NCBI GenBank assembly: GCA_035578905.1
Contig: JAQJVL010000743.1
Location: forward strand, 248,001 to 312,000
Direction of reading: 5' to 3'
Length of the DNA stretch: 64,000 nucleotides
Origin: Stictocephala bisonia
Lineage: Eukaryota > Arthropoda > Insecta > Hemiptera > Membracidae
The position numbers and the translations under genes were made by a program. Every line of letters begins with the position of its first letter. The stretch's first letter is position 1. Below the pieces are notes generated by a model that had not been told where the DNA came from, did not search any database, and was given only the letters and a program-made list of their open reading frames with translations. Below are positions 21,620-33,825 of this stretch, in pieces.

Positions 21620-22655
21620 CTAAACTAGCGGGCAGGAGGGAGTGGGTTTCTATTTTATATTTATGGTACTGATTAACAGTGCTTTGAACTATACTAATGA
21701 CAGAACTATCACCTGTGAAACTATTGACAGTTCTAATAAACTTACGGGACTATTTTCAACAGATGATAATAAAATGAGTTTAAAAATTATGCATATCAAT
21801 TTTCGTTCTTTACTATACAAATTTTGATTCATTGTTAGTATTACTTGAATATTTAAGTGTGGATATTGATGTTATTGTTTTGAGCGAGACATGGACAGAC
21901 AGACACAAGACTTTGGCTGAACTGGACGGTTACGATGTTTACTGTATGTATAAACAATACTTGGAATAGAAATGACGGCATTATTATCTACTTTAAAAAT
22001 AACTTAGGGGCAATTATCAAAGAAGTAAAGATGGGTGACAATACTGTACTGGAACTTAACATTACATTTAACGGACACCATTACAGTATTCTGGCGGTCT
22101 ACAGAAGTCCCTCAATGAACTGTAATCTTTTCCTATCTGACCTGACTGACTACTACAACAGTAAGAGTACTAGACATACAACTCGGGTGTTCATAGGAGA
22201 TACGAACATTGATACATTACCAGAAAACTACAACGATCTGGTAAAAGAAATGTACTTAAATTTACTATATAGTGTAGGTTTTGTTAGCTGTGTTAATAAG
22301 CCCACTCGGGTGGCGGCAAACTCTAAAACATGCCTTGATCATATTTTCCCTGACTACTGGGAGGCCACTGTCGTCACATCAGCGGTGCAGCAGACATCAA
22401 TAACTGACCATTTTGCTGTGGCGTTGAACATTAAACTAGACACTAAAATGACAGATACCGACACGGACAACAGCCCTACTTACTTAGACTACGAGGTGTT
22501 GGGGAGACTTATTGAGGCTCAGTCGTGGGATCATATCCTGGCTCTGCAACAATTTTTTCCTTGTAAAATAGGCCTCGAGAAATTCACAGCAACTAAAGGA
22601 CTCAAATTAGAGAAAAACCTACACAGTCAACCTTGTAGAGCTCATTTCCACTGAT
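21620..22655 (+). pseudogene. LINE APE endonuclease fragment
   Basis: From about 21775 it reads LKIMHINFRSL (N-terminal N-x-R-S-L motif), VDIDVIVLSETWTD (active-site Glu, 21855-21900), LDGYDVY, then in a new frame GIIIYFKNNLGAII, ILAVYRSPSMNCNLFL, VFIGDTNIDTL (GD-N-N motif variant), PTRVAANSKTCLDHIF and SITDHFAVALNI (SDH-like motif). The frame at 21935-22654 is open for 239 codons, so decay is modest. The order (RT fragment upstream, endonuclease downstream) is inverted with respect to a LINE, so these are two separate insertions or a rearrangement. Confidence 0.82.
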
Positions 22656-24029
22656 ATCCATAGGTGGAATTGGAAGAACGATAGCTTCACACTACGCTTA
22701 CTGGTGAATTTTTGAAAATGATGTATTTTCATCTTCTGTTGACATTTGTCACAGCTGTCAATGATTGTTTACAAATTATGAATTTTGTTTTGTTTGTTTT
22801 TCCTAAATACTTAGAACTAATACATAATTTATACATGAAATAGCAATGCTGGAATGTTTTCTTTCAAATGGTATGCATTGTTTTGCATTTTGAGTTATAA
22901 AACTGGTGACAAAATGGCGGGGAATAGAGGCTTGCACAATCGACTAGAAACTAGCTCCTTGGCCAAATAAGTTCCACATAAATCGACTAGTTACTAGTCA
23001 CTGGGCCCATATCTTATTGTCTAAAACAAACCATACCCGGACAAACTTTTTTTGGCTCCTAGGATTTTTAATTTTTATATTCATATAGGGGTTTTCCACC
23101 ACGAGAAATCGATTGGCACCGGTCTCAACCCTTGGAAAATTCTTATTTCTGCCCCAGATGCTCCTAGACTTCCTGTGTATCACGACGAGGCTGCACAGTA
23201 GAATGTGACATCACATGGGCGAAATCAGCTGATTTGTTTATTCTATTAAATACTGGTAACTAAATCTACCAATTGCATAGAAGTATTCATCTAAATAGTA
23301 AGCAAGTTATGTATCACTTATCAGCTGGATTTGTAATTACGAGAAATAGAACAGTATTTTTGTTCATTTTTGCCATTTAGCACATGTGATATGATGGGAG
23401 ATGCGTGTGATAGCTCACGATCTAGGGTTAAACCATGCTAATCAGGTACGTATCTAATCCAACAGATATGAAATGTACCTGATTTGGTACTCAAGTAACA
23501 AATAATTTTGTTGCTAGTTCAAGTAAGTGTAAGAAGACGAATGGAGGAGAAGGTAGTTATGATGAACTAAACAAACATGTGAGCGATAATTAGGAACGAA
23601 CATTTTTCTATAGTTAAGATTAACCTTATATCGACTTTAGTCTATGGTGGCAGAAAAACTAAGGTAGGTAAGTTGACAATAGTCCCAAGTGAGTAAAAAG
23701 TGTTCTTTGTTGTCTGGTTAGCGCTGCAGTCATGTGGTGAATTTTTGAACTAACGCAAGTCAATGGTGTGTTTGTTTGTTGTAGGCTCCAGTCGTCTGCT
23801 GGTGCATATTTGTTTGCGTTTTGATCTTATTTTCACTGTGTCTACTATTAATTGTTGCTATTTGTAATTGTATTTTTTATTTATTACTTTGCTAAATATT
23901 GCTTTAAGTTGTTTTTTAAGTTAGTTGAGTGTTATATTGGGGCACATTTGTCAACTTTTAGGCAAGTATGTAGGCTAATAGTTTGTCCACTATTTCATAG
24001 CCTGTTGTAACCTTCCTGGGCTTCATAAA
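22656..24029. other. Tdrd3 intron DNA, nothing recognised
   Basis: AT-rich. A phrase near 22925 (GGCTTGCACAATC) recurs near 48148, which hints at an unidentified interspersed repeat. Confidence 0.35.
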
Positions 24030-24218
24030 ATGTCACATATTGAGATAATAGATGATAATGAAATAAATGACTATCTGAATATATATAATGATGATTCAGA
24101 TTTTGAAGTAGATGACCCAGGAGCTACAAGTAATGGTGATTTTTCTTCGGAAAGTGATACAGTTGTGGATGATAGGCCTAGAGCTTCTGTTTCTAACCAA
24201 AACAATGATTTGATGTAG
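24030..24218 (+). pseudogene. Possible piggyBac-type N-terminal fragment (acidic)
   Basis: 62 codons starting MSHIEIIDDNEIND with an acidic middle (NDDSDFEVDD, then SESDTVVDD). Acidic N-termini of this kind precede the DDE domain in piggyBac transposases, but no catalytic domain follows and the downstream sequence is non-coding. It could equally be a random open frame or a first exon. Confidence 0.3.
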
Positions 24219-25103
24219 AATCAAGTTTAAATAGGCTCTGACATTGTTTTGGGCAACACACCTAAATTTATAAATTTAAGCCCAAGATTAAATTTGATAA
24301 TTATGTTTTTAGTGTAAAATAGGTTATTTCTTACTACTTTTATTAATACTGTAGGTCTTTATTGTGTTCTTATTTTTATTTGTGGGTATGGTTCAAAAAT
24401 ATTTAACATTCTAAATCTAGTTTGGAAACTTGGAAAATTGTGAAAAAAAGAAAAGTATGGAAAGTGAGTGTAGTGAATAGTTGACAATATTGAATCTTGG
24501 ATAGATCAATTGCGAATATAACATATTGGAGATCTTTCAAACCTAATGGTAAGTTTTCAAAATTTGCTATATAACAATTATTCTGTGTGATCATTATAAA
24601 TATTTCCCCTAAAATTAGAGAAAAAAATTGCCTGACTTGGTAAAAAATGTATCATATTTTATATTTCCAAAAAGTTGAATTTTTGTAATTTTCGGCTGTA
24701 AACAATATTTTATTGGCATATATATAATAAATAACCCAAAAATATTGCTTAAACATTGTTTATAGTACTCGTGAGAAACAAAATATGTATGTTTAAAAAT
24801 AAAATAAGCTAAAATTGCAAAAGCTCCAAGAAGAGTATGCAGTTTTTTTGTTCACAGTGAAAAGGTTAAGAAACATAGTACTCATTAAATTGTCTGGTTT
24901 TCTTTAAATCATTAATATAACTTAAAACCCAAATATTAATAGTATTGGTATTTCACCCTTGTATACTGTAATATCAATAATAATTAATAAAAATTACAAT
25001 GAAAGAACTTTTTAAGTGTAAAACAGACAAAAGTAAACACTAAATTACCAAAACAATAAAGGAAACATTTACAAAGAAAAAATTAAATTACAAATATTCT
25101 TAC
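24219..25103. other. Tdrd3 intron DNA, nothing recognised
   Basis: AT-rich, no supported feature. Confidence 0.35.
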
Positions 25104-25353
25104 TTGGACTATTATTGGTTAGTAAAGGTGGGAGAGACGCTGCATCCTTAAAGGGAAACTCAGGTATGTTGGGCATACCAGCTTCCAGCAACTGCCGTGA
25201 ATAGTTATTTTTGTAGTTTGTTCCCATGGCATCTACGGCACAACAGTGATACATAGTGTAAGGCACATACTTATTCAGGATGCCTCGTAAATAATATACA
25301 TTCAATTTCAGACTTTTAAGATCACTAACATTTATTGGAACATCTCTTTTCAT
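25104..25353 (-). CDS. Candidate Tdrd3 linker exon (uncertain)
   Basis: On the minus strand an 83-codon frame begins right after a TATTTAG acceptor and ends at a good donor, CCAA|GTAAGAA. The protein (MKRDVPINVSDLKSLKL ... LEAGMPNIPEFPFKDAAS, then LPPLLTNNSP) has no transposon signature and no family I recognise. It lies in the right order and strand between two Tdrd3 exons. Its final overhang (one base, A) fits the Tudor exon at 15114-15226. Its start phase (0) does not fit the one-base overhang of the exon at 37016-37468, so an unseen small exon, or alternative splicing, would be needed. It could instead be an exon of another, nested gene. Confidence 0.45.
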
Positions 25354-26261
25354 CTAAATACATTTATTGTTCAAAATTTACTGTTCATACCTACTCTTTG
25401 TCAATAACTTGCCACCAAAACCTACATAAACTTAAGCACATACTGAAAGATGGATTCATAATCTTAAAAGCTTTCCATCAGACCTACATCTAAAAAACCC
25501 GCCTATTTATTCTGTTAGCTGATCTACTAATCTAATCTGTTCCCAAGGTAAGCAGTAACCTTATATTATTATTTAAAAATAAAACCATAAAACCATAAAT
25601 ATTATTTAAAAATAAGTGTAAACAGTACCTAACAAATGCCTCGTTATACTCATTCAAAGAATATTTTCAGTTAAAAATATGTAAATAAATTAAAGTACCT
25701 TTTATGATAAATTGTATTAAATATTAAGACATACAAATTATGTAATATTGTAAAATATAATAACTGTTTTCTTTTTATTACTTTTGGTTTTATGCAAATT
25801 TCAAATAGTTCTGTTTTAGTTTTGAATGTCTGCAAGATATATAATGTTTTATTTACTTTTAATTTACATTATAAAATTTGTAAATAAATTAAAGTATTTT
25901 TAAAGATCACTCCTATCTTATAATCAATAACTTAATTATGACATAAAATTAATATTATAAAATATAATAATTATTCTTTTTATTAGATATAAATCTCAAA
26001 GTTCTACTAGAGTTTTAAATGTCAGTCATATGCAATGATATCTTATTTATTTCTTATTTATTTTTTACTTCACATTTTAAAAATATGTATCTTATTTGTA
26101 TTTTTTAAAAATCTCAAATAGTTCTGTTTTAGTTTTAAATGTTTGCCAGATACAATGATATTTTACGTCTTTTTATTTCACATTTACAGTAAAGACATGG
26201 TTAACTGTGTACAACGATAAATTAAGAACAATAATCAATCTAATGATAATTATTATATGAA
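25354..26261. repeat. Degenerate tandem array, probably LINE 3' UTR
   Basis: Three diverged units recur at about 25800, 25995 and 26100, each with an AGTTCTG/CTTTTAGTTTTGAATGT-like phrase followed by a GATA-containing, T-rich stretch. They lead into the LINE-like tail at 26262-26330. Confidence 0.45.
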
Positions 26262-26330
26262 TTGTGACGCTATTTAATGTATATTTGTACATTGACAAAT
26301 AAAGAATTTTTGAATTGAATTGAATTGAAC
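26262..26330 (+). mobile_element. LINE 3' end with TTGAA-repeat tail
   Basis: GACGCTATTTAATG, then ACAAATAAAGAATTTTTG and four GAATT-type repeats. The same end is found in reverse at 26773-26840, so this is an interspersed LINE terminus. Confidence 0.7.
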
Positions 26331-26772
26331 CTGCAAAAACAAACATCACGTGAATTCTGGCCGATTCATCCCATCAATTCCATATACAATTTCCATCTGT
26401 GACTTCAACAACTTAATTTACCAACTCTAGTGCCAAAAAAATTATTAAACACATAAATATTATGTGTTTAATACGCGGTCTTACCACTGAAACTTTCTGT
26501 AAATGCATGAATGGCCAAACATGATTACAAAGTTCAAAATCCTAAAAAAACCTAACTCCATCTATATTTTTAAGCATAACCAAAAATTTTATCAATACTT
26601 TTGTCATCATAACAGTAATAGATCCCTTCCACCCCAGTTCAATAGTTAACTACTCAGAAGAATTGAATTAGTGCACCACCTGATAACAAAAAAAACTTTA
26701 CTTTCTAAATCTCAACAACAGGTTAACTTGATCATCAGCAAACTGTTTTACATATGTAGGAACTGTGTTATT
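26331..26772. other. Spacer between two facing LINE tails
   Basis: AT-rich, no coding signal recognised. Confidence 0.35.
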
Positions 26773-26840
26773 CAATTCAATTCAATTCAAAATGCTTTAT
26801 TTGTAAATGTACAAAGGTACAATAAATAGCGTCAAATTAG
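26773..26840 (-). mobile_element. LINE 3' end, opposite orientation
   Basis: Starts TTCAATTCAATTCAATTC, then GCTTTATTTGT and ends with AAATAGCGTC: the reverse complement of the tail at 26262-26330. The body upstream (higher coordinates) is not recognisable. Confidence 0.7.
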
Positions 26841-27806
26841 TTAAAGCTAGTTAAGGCTATAAAGCTTATTAATAGTTAGCTTAAGGTTTATTAGTTGGTT
26901 TATACCATTGATTTTATATACAAATAGATTTCCCATTCAATGTTAAATTTTGAGTCTCAAAATATCAGCTGTTTTTGTGGTACATTGTGGAGCGCTAGTG
27001 TAGTACTATGTAAATGTAATGCAGTTTAAACCAACTGTGGTTGCGGGCCTAACTAACTAACAAAATTACTGCCACCAATATTCCTATTAGATGGTTTATC
27101 TAGGTGTATATAATCAATGGTTATACTCTGTGGACATACAGCCCTACCCTACCACTGCCAAAGAGGACAACTGAAACACAGTCAGTACTTCTACAGCCTG
27201 TGTTCAATACCGTTACCACAAAATTACTATAGAGTGAGTTATTACTGATTACTACCCTCATGCGCTGTTCTTCATTTGCCAATATCACAAAGACACTACT
27301 CATTTTTGACAAATTCCAAACACCATTTAAGAAATTTCTGATTAATTGTAAAATGTTAATCTTTATTTTTCTAAAATAACTAATATAATTAACTACACTA
27401 CAAAGTTACTACTATGAGTATTAGGCTTGGTCGAACAAAATCAAAGTGGTTATTTTAAGTTATAATACAGCAGATAATTTGTGAATATAGGATACATTCC
27501 AACTCCGTAGCTGTAAGTTGTTTAGCCCACGTATTTCAAGAACTAATCTGGAATATTATTCTCCCTTACATATGTCTAGACTACACAATGTTTTTTCACC
27601 ATCAATAGATATTTTCAATAGTTCATTGGAGAAGTACAGGACAAATTTACTACCTCGTGTCAAAGATTAACTTTTGCAGTTTTAAAGTTAAACATACATT
27701 TTGAAAGTTTCTTTTTCACATTTGTGGCTGAATAGTCCACCTATTCCTTCCTAATATTTTGAAACATGTTTTAATTGTTGGTTGTTTTCTGAGTATATTT
27801 AGTTAT
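26841..27806. other. Tdrd3 intron DNA, nothing recognised
   Basis: AT-rich; open frames here are short and without motifs. Confidence 0.35.
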
Positions 27807-27903
27807 TTTCTTATTGTTGTTAATAGTATTGTTTTAGTTGTTTCTTATTGTTGTTAATATTATTGTTTTAGTTGTTTCTTATTGTTGTTAATATTATTGT
27901 TGA
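27807..27903. repeat. 34-bp tandem repeat, about 2.9 units
   Basis: Unit TTTCTTATTGTTGTTAAT followed by ATTATTGTTTTAGTTG; starts at about 27807, 27841 and 27875, with a single difference. Confidence 0.9.
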
Positions 27904-29019
27904 TCACTTATTAGTTGTTGTTATTTTTAATGATATTTACTCATTGTTAAATATTGTTTATTTTCAATTGGGTAAAAAGTAATAATTGTTAAAATAAGGT
28001 TAAAAATGCTTGTTATTAAAATTTAATTTTAGTTCAATTATTTTAGATAGATTCAATTACATTTATTGCTATAATTGCTTTGAGGACTGATATATAACCT
28101 AGTGAAGTGCATCTCTGGCTGCATAGACTCTTTTTTGCATTCAAAATGTACTATTGTTATTAAGTGCTACAATGTTATTGGCATTGTTTGCTATTTTGTT
28201 GCATTAATTAAAGTAAATAAATACATTTTAAGACAGCATAAAAAGGTACCGGTAATAATATTGTTTTATATCTTCCAATTGTGCATGTGCTTCCAATGTT
28301 ATTTTTACAATAACTTTATATTTTACATAACAAGTCAATATTTAAATGTGATAGCTGTAGTCAGTTCCTACTCAAACACATGATAATTGAGCAAAATTTT
28401 TTGAACTTCTTTATTGTCTTCTGGTTATACAACAGCTGTCAAATTGAATATATTCTCCTTCTCGTTATAACTCGCTCGGGTCAATGATCAGCTGTCTGTG
28501 ACTGACCATATGACCCGGTTCTTCCCTCACCTCTGCACCTCGCCATTGTTCAGTTAGTCTGCTACTACTCTTTGGGTTCGATGTGCAAGTGTTTGGTATA
28601 CTCATTGTGTAATTGTTTTGCTGTTTGTTATTATTCTTAGGTTTATTTTGTGCTATAACATTTTTATTATATATTTGTAAATTAATCCATTGGCTTACCA
28701 GTTTCTCCAGGCACTGAAATGCATGGGAAATCATATTTTCTCTAAAATGCAGTCTACCTTTATTAACTTAGTTCTCAGATTGTTATGAAACTTTGAGAAT
28801 TTGTTAGAAATATTCTAAATAATATTTGCTAAAATTAAGAAAACAGCTTTTAAGTATTAATGTTGCATTTAAGTATTAAAAATGCAAAAATAACATATGT
28901 TAGTTTTATGTTATTTCAGAATGAAAACGAGATTCATTATAAACAAACCTATACAATTTGCAAATCTTCATAAAAATTTTACCTAAAATAACAACAAAAA
29001 CAAAATTACAATAGAAGTA
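27904..29019. other. Tdrd3 intron DNA, nothing recognised
   Basis: AT-rich. A minus-strand open frame (28465-28734) has no recognisable motif. Confidence 0.35.
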
Positions 29020-29410
29020 TTAAACCCTTTAGTGCTATCCCTTTATGTCGAAAAGTTTTGAGCGTCTACATAGCAGACACTATGTATTTTATATATATAT
29101 ATATATGAAAGGCTTGTTTATTTTACTGGATGCTATCGATGTCATTTTATTCCAAAGGTATTAGAGAATCGATACATTGCCATTCGGATGCAGACAATTG
29201 ACTTTTTATATTTTTTCCATGCAAAACAAGATTGAGGTTATGTTTATATGTTTGCTTTCTGAAGTGTGTGAGTGCTTTTTGTTGTTCAGTTTTATAATGT
29301 TTTATTCAACAGAAATTCATTATACATATAAATAGTTCGTTCTATAAAACGTTTGTGTTACATTTTGTACTTTTGTGTTCCATATTTATAATAAATTCAT
29401 TGTTTTTAGT

Positions 29411-31540
29411 ATGGCTAATAAAAACTTTGCCGCAAACAAATCCTTGCTACTTAATGTTGTTAATGAAGAGCTAAACAATGAAAGCAGTGTAAATATTACT
29501 TATGCTTCATTTATGAGTGAACCATTCTCGTATTATGAAAATAATGACTTAGAAAATGAAATAATTCCAACATCTGATAAAGAAGAGCAGTACGATTTTT
29601 CATCAAGTGAGGTTGATGACAAGGACAAAAATAAAGACTATGAACCATCACAGTCATCTGCTTTAAACTTTTCATGTGATGAAATTGGATCTTCAACACC
29701 CAAGAATCGAAAAATCGTGAAAACCAACATCTTTGCCTGTACATAATAAAGCTTTGATCTTTGATTTCATTGGACAAACCAACTGAGCAAGATTCAATAA
29801 TCAATACAAATGTTTGGCCTACTACAAGTGCCTCTGTTGTTCATACCACTCTTCAACCACTAGATGATTATGTAAATAACCCTCCCTATGTAGATAATAT
29901 CCCTTCCGATCTAGATAATAGCCCTCATATGCCTGATCTAAATATTCCAAACAACTCTCCCCAATCAGATGACGATGACGATAATTGGAATGAAGTTGGT
30001 CCAGATGATGATTTTCCCTTAGCCCCAGTTAGGTTCCTAGAAATGACAGGACTTAAGCATATGCCCCCTGCTGATTCTCCTCCAATAAAATATTTCTATT
30101 TGCTTTTTACAAATACTCTGTTACTTAGTTTTGTAAGAGAAAGTAACAGATACGCCAATCAATGTTTGGAAAGGACAGAATTCAGAGACAATTCCCAAGT
30201 GAAAAAATGGCTAACTGTGACAATACAAGAAATGAAGGCTTTTAATGCCTGTATTATCAATATGGGCTTAGTAAGGAAACCAACAATATTTTCATATCAG
30301 TCCACCCTGCCTTCTATGTCCACACCATGGTTCGGGCAAATGTTAACACGAGATAGATTTCAGTTAATTTTGCGATTCTTCCACAGTAAATAATGAGGTA
30401 TTAACCAAATGATCCTTGTGCAAAGTTCCAGCCCCTTGTTGATCACGCTAATTTTCTCTTTCGACATTATTATACTCTGCCATGAGCAACTTTCCATTGA
30501 CAAGTCTCTCATCGTTATCAAATCTCCTTTTATATATATATCCTTGCAGCAATATTTATAAAAAAAGCAACGCCATCGTTGGGGTATAAAACTTTGGACG
30601 TTATGTGACTCCGTTGTTAACTACATACTTGCTTTTTATGTGTATAAAGGAGCTCGTGTGAGTAATGAAGAAAAACAAGAACAAAAGGAGTTTGGCCTAG
30701 GCCATTGTGTAGTTACAAAACTTATGAAACTTGGCAATTATTTCCACAAATGTTTTCATATCTTCACAGATAACACTTTTCTTCTATACCATTAACTGAG
30801 AAGTTCTATAGTCTTGGTACATATTATACATCTACAATCAGGTTAATTAGAAAAGGGATCTCTGATGGCCTGAAATCTAAATTTGCTGTGGGTGTTAACA
30901 AATTAAAAAAAGGGGTTTATGCTCTTATGTGGTCATCGAGATAAAAAAATCTAAAAAAAATCAAGTATTTCTGAAATCAACAGCTTCCCAAGCAACAACT
31001 GAAGTGAGGAGGAGAGTTAGACACCACAATGAAGAAGCTACCATTCGAAAGCCTGGTGTAATCCTTGAGTATCATGGGAGGGATTGATGTATCAGATATG
31101 ATGACATATACATATTTAGATGAGCACCGAACACTAAAAATGTGGAAGAAGGTTGTATTTAGTAAAATGGGTTAAATGATTCTGAACTCATATATTTTGT
31201 TCAAAGAAAATACTGCATCCAGGAACTTCCATGTCTAGACTGAAATATACTGAATCTATTGTCCATGACCTTGGAAATGAGTGGATGTTGCACTAAAACA
31301 GGTTGAATTCAAATACTTCTAATGACAGGAATGCACCTTTATTTGGCCTAAAAAAATTACTGGGGAAAATGCTGAGGCTTTGCAAAGTGTGTAGCAATGA
31401 AACAAGTACACACTAATCCATGTATGTCAGTGTAAGATGTAAAAAAGGGCTGCATTCTGAATGTATTCAGGGTCACAGATGTGGAAATTGACTGTAATAA
31501 GTGTGGAAAAACTGTAAATAGTCGTATCAAACTTTTTGTA
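29411..31540 (+). pseudogene. piggyBac transposase remnant
   Basis: MANKNFAANKSLLLNVVNEE starts an acidic N-terminal region (to about 29745). After a stop the frame at 29761-30393 carries PLAPVRFLEMTGL, then SNRYANQCLERTEFR, VTIQEMKAFNACIINMGL, TPWFGQMLTRDRFQLILRFFHS: the start of the DDE_Tnp_1_7 domain. The middle of the domain is heavily decayed. Near 31050-31200 RKPGVILEYHG and GGIDVSDMMTYTYLDEHRTL with KMWKKVVFSK match the end of the catalytic domain, and the cysteine-rich C-terminus is at about 31378-31500 (LCKVC ... RCKKGLHSECIQGH). Inactive. Confidence 0.88.
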
Positions 31541-31959
31541 ATATAGTGAAATGACTTTTCCCCCCGTGATTTAAATAATTTTACAAAATGTAATTTTTAT
31601 CTTGGTCACCATGGAAAACATGAACATGCAAGACATGAACATACATCATTTACTATGATAATTTGTTACTATAATAACGGTTTTAAAACATTGTAATGTC
31701 ATATATTTGATTGAATAGTTATTGCCTGTTTGTTCAAAACAAATGTTTCAAATGTCAAATTCTCAAAGAATTTTTGCAAGGACAACTTTTTTTATATTTC
31801 CTCTATACTCCTTACTTTTTTATAAATAGTTTTTTAATTAGCATAATACGTGTTGGTACATATACAGTACAAGTAAATGTCACACAACACAAATTTATTA
31901 CAATATAAGCACAAAATGCACAAATATATAACAATACAAGTAAAAATGCACAAATATTA

Positions 31960-32002
31960 TGGTGATCGATTTCGGTGAACCACGCTCACCTTCCTCAGAC
32001 CA
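31960..32002 (-). ncRNA. Hammerhead-ribozyme-like motif, copy 3
   Basis: Reverse complement identical to 19212-19254 over all 43 bases, including the extra A beside the core. Confidence 0.75.
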
Positions 32003-32159
32003 GGGGGATTCAAAAAAACAAATGGAAAATGGTATTCAACAACTCAATTTATAGGCCTATGATCATGTGACCCCATTGGCTGGAATCTTCAAAATGGCGG
32101 CTGTTGTGTTTTTTATTGGTTAATTCCTATCAGTTGTTACTTCTGTTCTTTTAGTCGCT

Positions 32160-33300
32160 GAAAATACATTATTAAAAACTATTTCAGAATCAAAATTAAC
32201 CTGTTCATTCATTAATTTATCACGATCCTTATATTTTTCTTTAAAAATAAAAAGCTCTTCCCAACCATTCATAATACGACCTTTCTTACAAAACCTTTAG
32301 AATACCTACATTTTCATCTATTTTATTCAAAACCGTGGGTACAATTCAGAAGGTGTTTAGCTACATTAGATCTTTCAGGTTTCTAATTTTTAAAAGCAGA
32401 AACATGGTTTTTATATCTTTTGCTAAAATTTACAGCCTGACCTATGTAAAACATATCATCAACATAACGGGGATAAAATATGATACCATGTTCCTTTTAT
32501 AATTTATCTAAAATGGATTCTTCAAGATGCTGTAGATAAACTTCTGACAAAATGGCTGACAGTGGACTACCCATAGCTAAACCATCGTTTTGTAAGTAAA
32601 GTTTGTTATTGAAAAGGAAATAATTTTGTTTCAAGATAGTTTTGAGCAACTTTACAATCTGATTTACATACTTTTTTTCATATTGTTGTTCTACAAGTTT
32701 TTCCTTCACTAAGTTAATCACTTCATCAAATGGAATATTAGTATACAGATTACATATGTCAAATGAGGCTAACCTAGTCTTATTACACAATTTTACATGA
32801 TTGACCTTATTGATAAAGTCATTACTGTTCTTAAAGGTATATTTAATTTCAAGGTTCAAAGCAGAATCAAAAATATTGGACAATATCTTTGATACATTGT
32901 GAGTAAGTGAAGATTTGAAATTTACCAGGGGCCTAATAGGTACATTAGGTTTGTGAATTTTCGGAATACCATTTATTGTGGGTGCCTTAGGATTATTCAT
33001 AACAGCTCTAAAACAAACATTATCAGTAATAACTTTTGTACAAGATTTTACAACTTTATTGATTTCATCCTGACATTTATTTGTAGGATCACCTTTTAGT
33101 TCTTGAAATTTATTTTCCTTGATAAAATCTTCGGTTTTAATAATATAATCTTTTTTCAAAATTACAATTGCGTTGCTCTTATCCGCTTTAACTGCGACTA
33201 GATTTCTGTTTCCTGTAATTTCTGTTTTATATCAAAACAAACTCTATAATCTAAAACCTGTTTCAAATTATTAGTTTGGACCTTCATTGTTTTATATATT
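32160..33300 (-). pseudogene. Penelope RT joined to GIY-YIG (deletion derivative)
   Basis: The frame 33159-32497 (220 codons) contains NGIPKIHKPNVPIRPLVN, LASFDICNLYTNIPFDEV, NDGLAMGSPLSAILSEVYLQ and stops at 32497 (a Lys codon in the plus copy). Reading through gives IIFYPRYVDD, the RT catalytic site, immediately followed by MFYIGQAVNFS, the GIY-YIG start. In the plus-strand copy these motifs are about 650 bases apart, so the RT C-terminal region and linker have been lost. The GIY-YIG part continues to about 32160 with frame breaks. Confidence 0.85.
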
Positions 33301-33306
33301 TTACTT

Positions 33307-33780
33307 ACCGTCGGCACTGGTGGCGCAGTGCTGTAACCCAGCTACATGGGGACAAAGTGTTTGGGAGATTGTAGGCGATAGGTTGTATGCTCGGTCCTCT
33401 TAATACCGACATGGCGTCCGCTTGGTGGTTGCTATCGGCGTGGACACTACTAGAGAAGTCTGGGGTGTCCATGTTGGGTGGTAATCATTGTGCGGATGTT
33501 GTGTGGGGGAGATAACTGAGTATCAGGCTTGTCAATTAGCTGAAAATCAGACCAGCAGTACGTGATTCGGATTCCACGTAAAGCTGTAGGTCCCTTAGTT
33601 GCCCTGGCTGTTGGGCTATTAATAAATTGCCCTTTCTGAGGAACAGTTGAACTCAGTTAGTAACCAGACTACACTCATCCACACTCATCCTACACTCATA
33701 AAACCATTCATATTCGCCTTAAAATACGCACAACGTTGTGTCGGCGTCTTATATGTAAGAATATGTAAAAATCATATCTA
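33307..33780 (+). mobile_element. SINE-like repeat, ~470 bp, full copy
   Basis: Starts GTCGGCACTGGTGGCGCAG (A-box-like), contains GATGTTGTGTGGGGGAG and ends near GGCGTCTTATATGTAAG. A truncated copy, closely similar over about 260 bases, lies at 43592-43855, and a 3' fragment at 39698-39735. The 3' part (TACACTCATC, ATTCGCC, CGGCGTCTTAT) resembles the end of the SINE at 14431-14732, so the families share a tail. It sits at the head-to-head junction of the two Penelope copies. Confidence 0.75.
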
Positions 33781-33825
33781 ATTTCATTTCTATTACACTC
33801 TTTTAACTGAGATACATTACATTAC

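Larger units (their letters stand above)
31838..33300 (-). mobile_element. Penelope-like element, minus copy with internal deletion
   Basis: Reads on the minus strand from about 33300 (N-terminal part, with VAVKADKSNAIVILKK in a shifted frame) through the RT (33159-32497) to the terminal repeat at about 32020-31838. RT and GIY-YIG are fused directly by an internal deletion near 32450-32460. The terminal repeat includes the hammerhead motif. It faces the plus-strand copy at 33826-35164 head to head, with a SINE between. Confidence 0.88.

Noticed and set aside
28465..28734. 89-codon minus-strand frame as a missing Tdrd3 exon
   Set aside because: Position and strand would fit, but no convincing acceptor/donor pair with the required phases and no TDRD3-like motif were seen.
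24030..31540. 24030-24218 as the N-terminus of the same piggyBac as 29411
   Set aside because: The element at 29024 has its own ends and its own N-terminus; the 24030 frame lies outside the TTAA-bounded unit.
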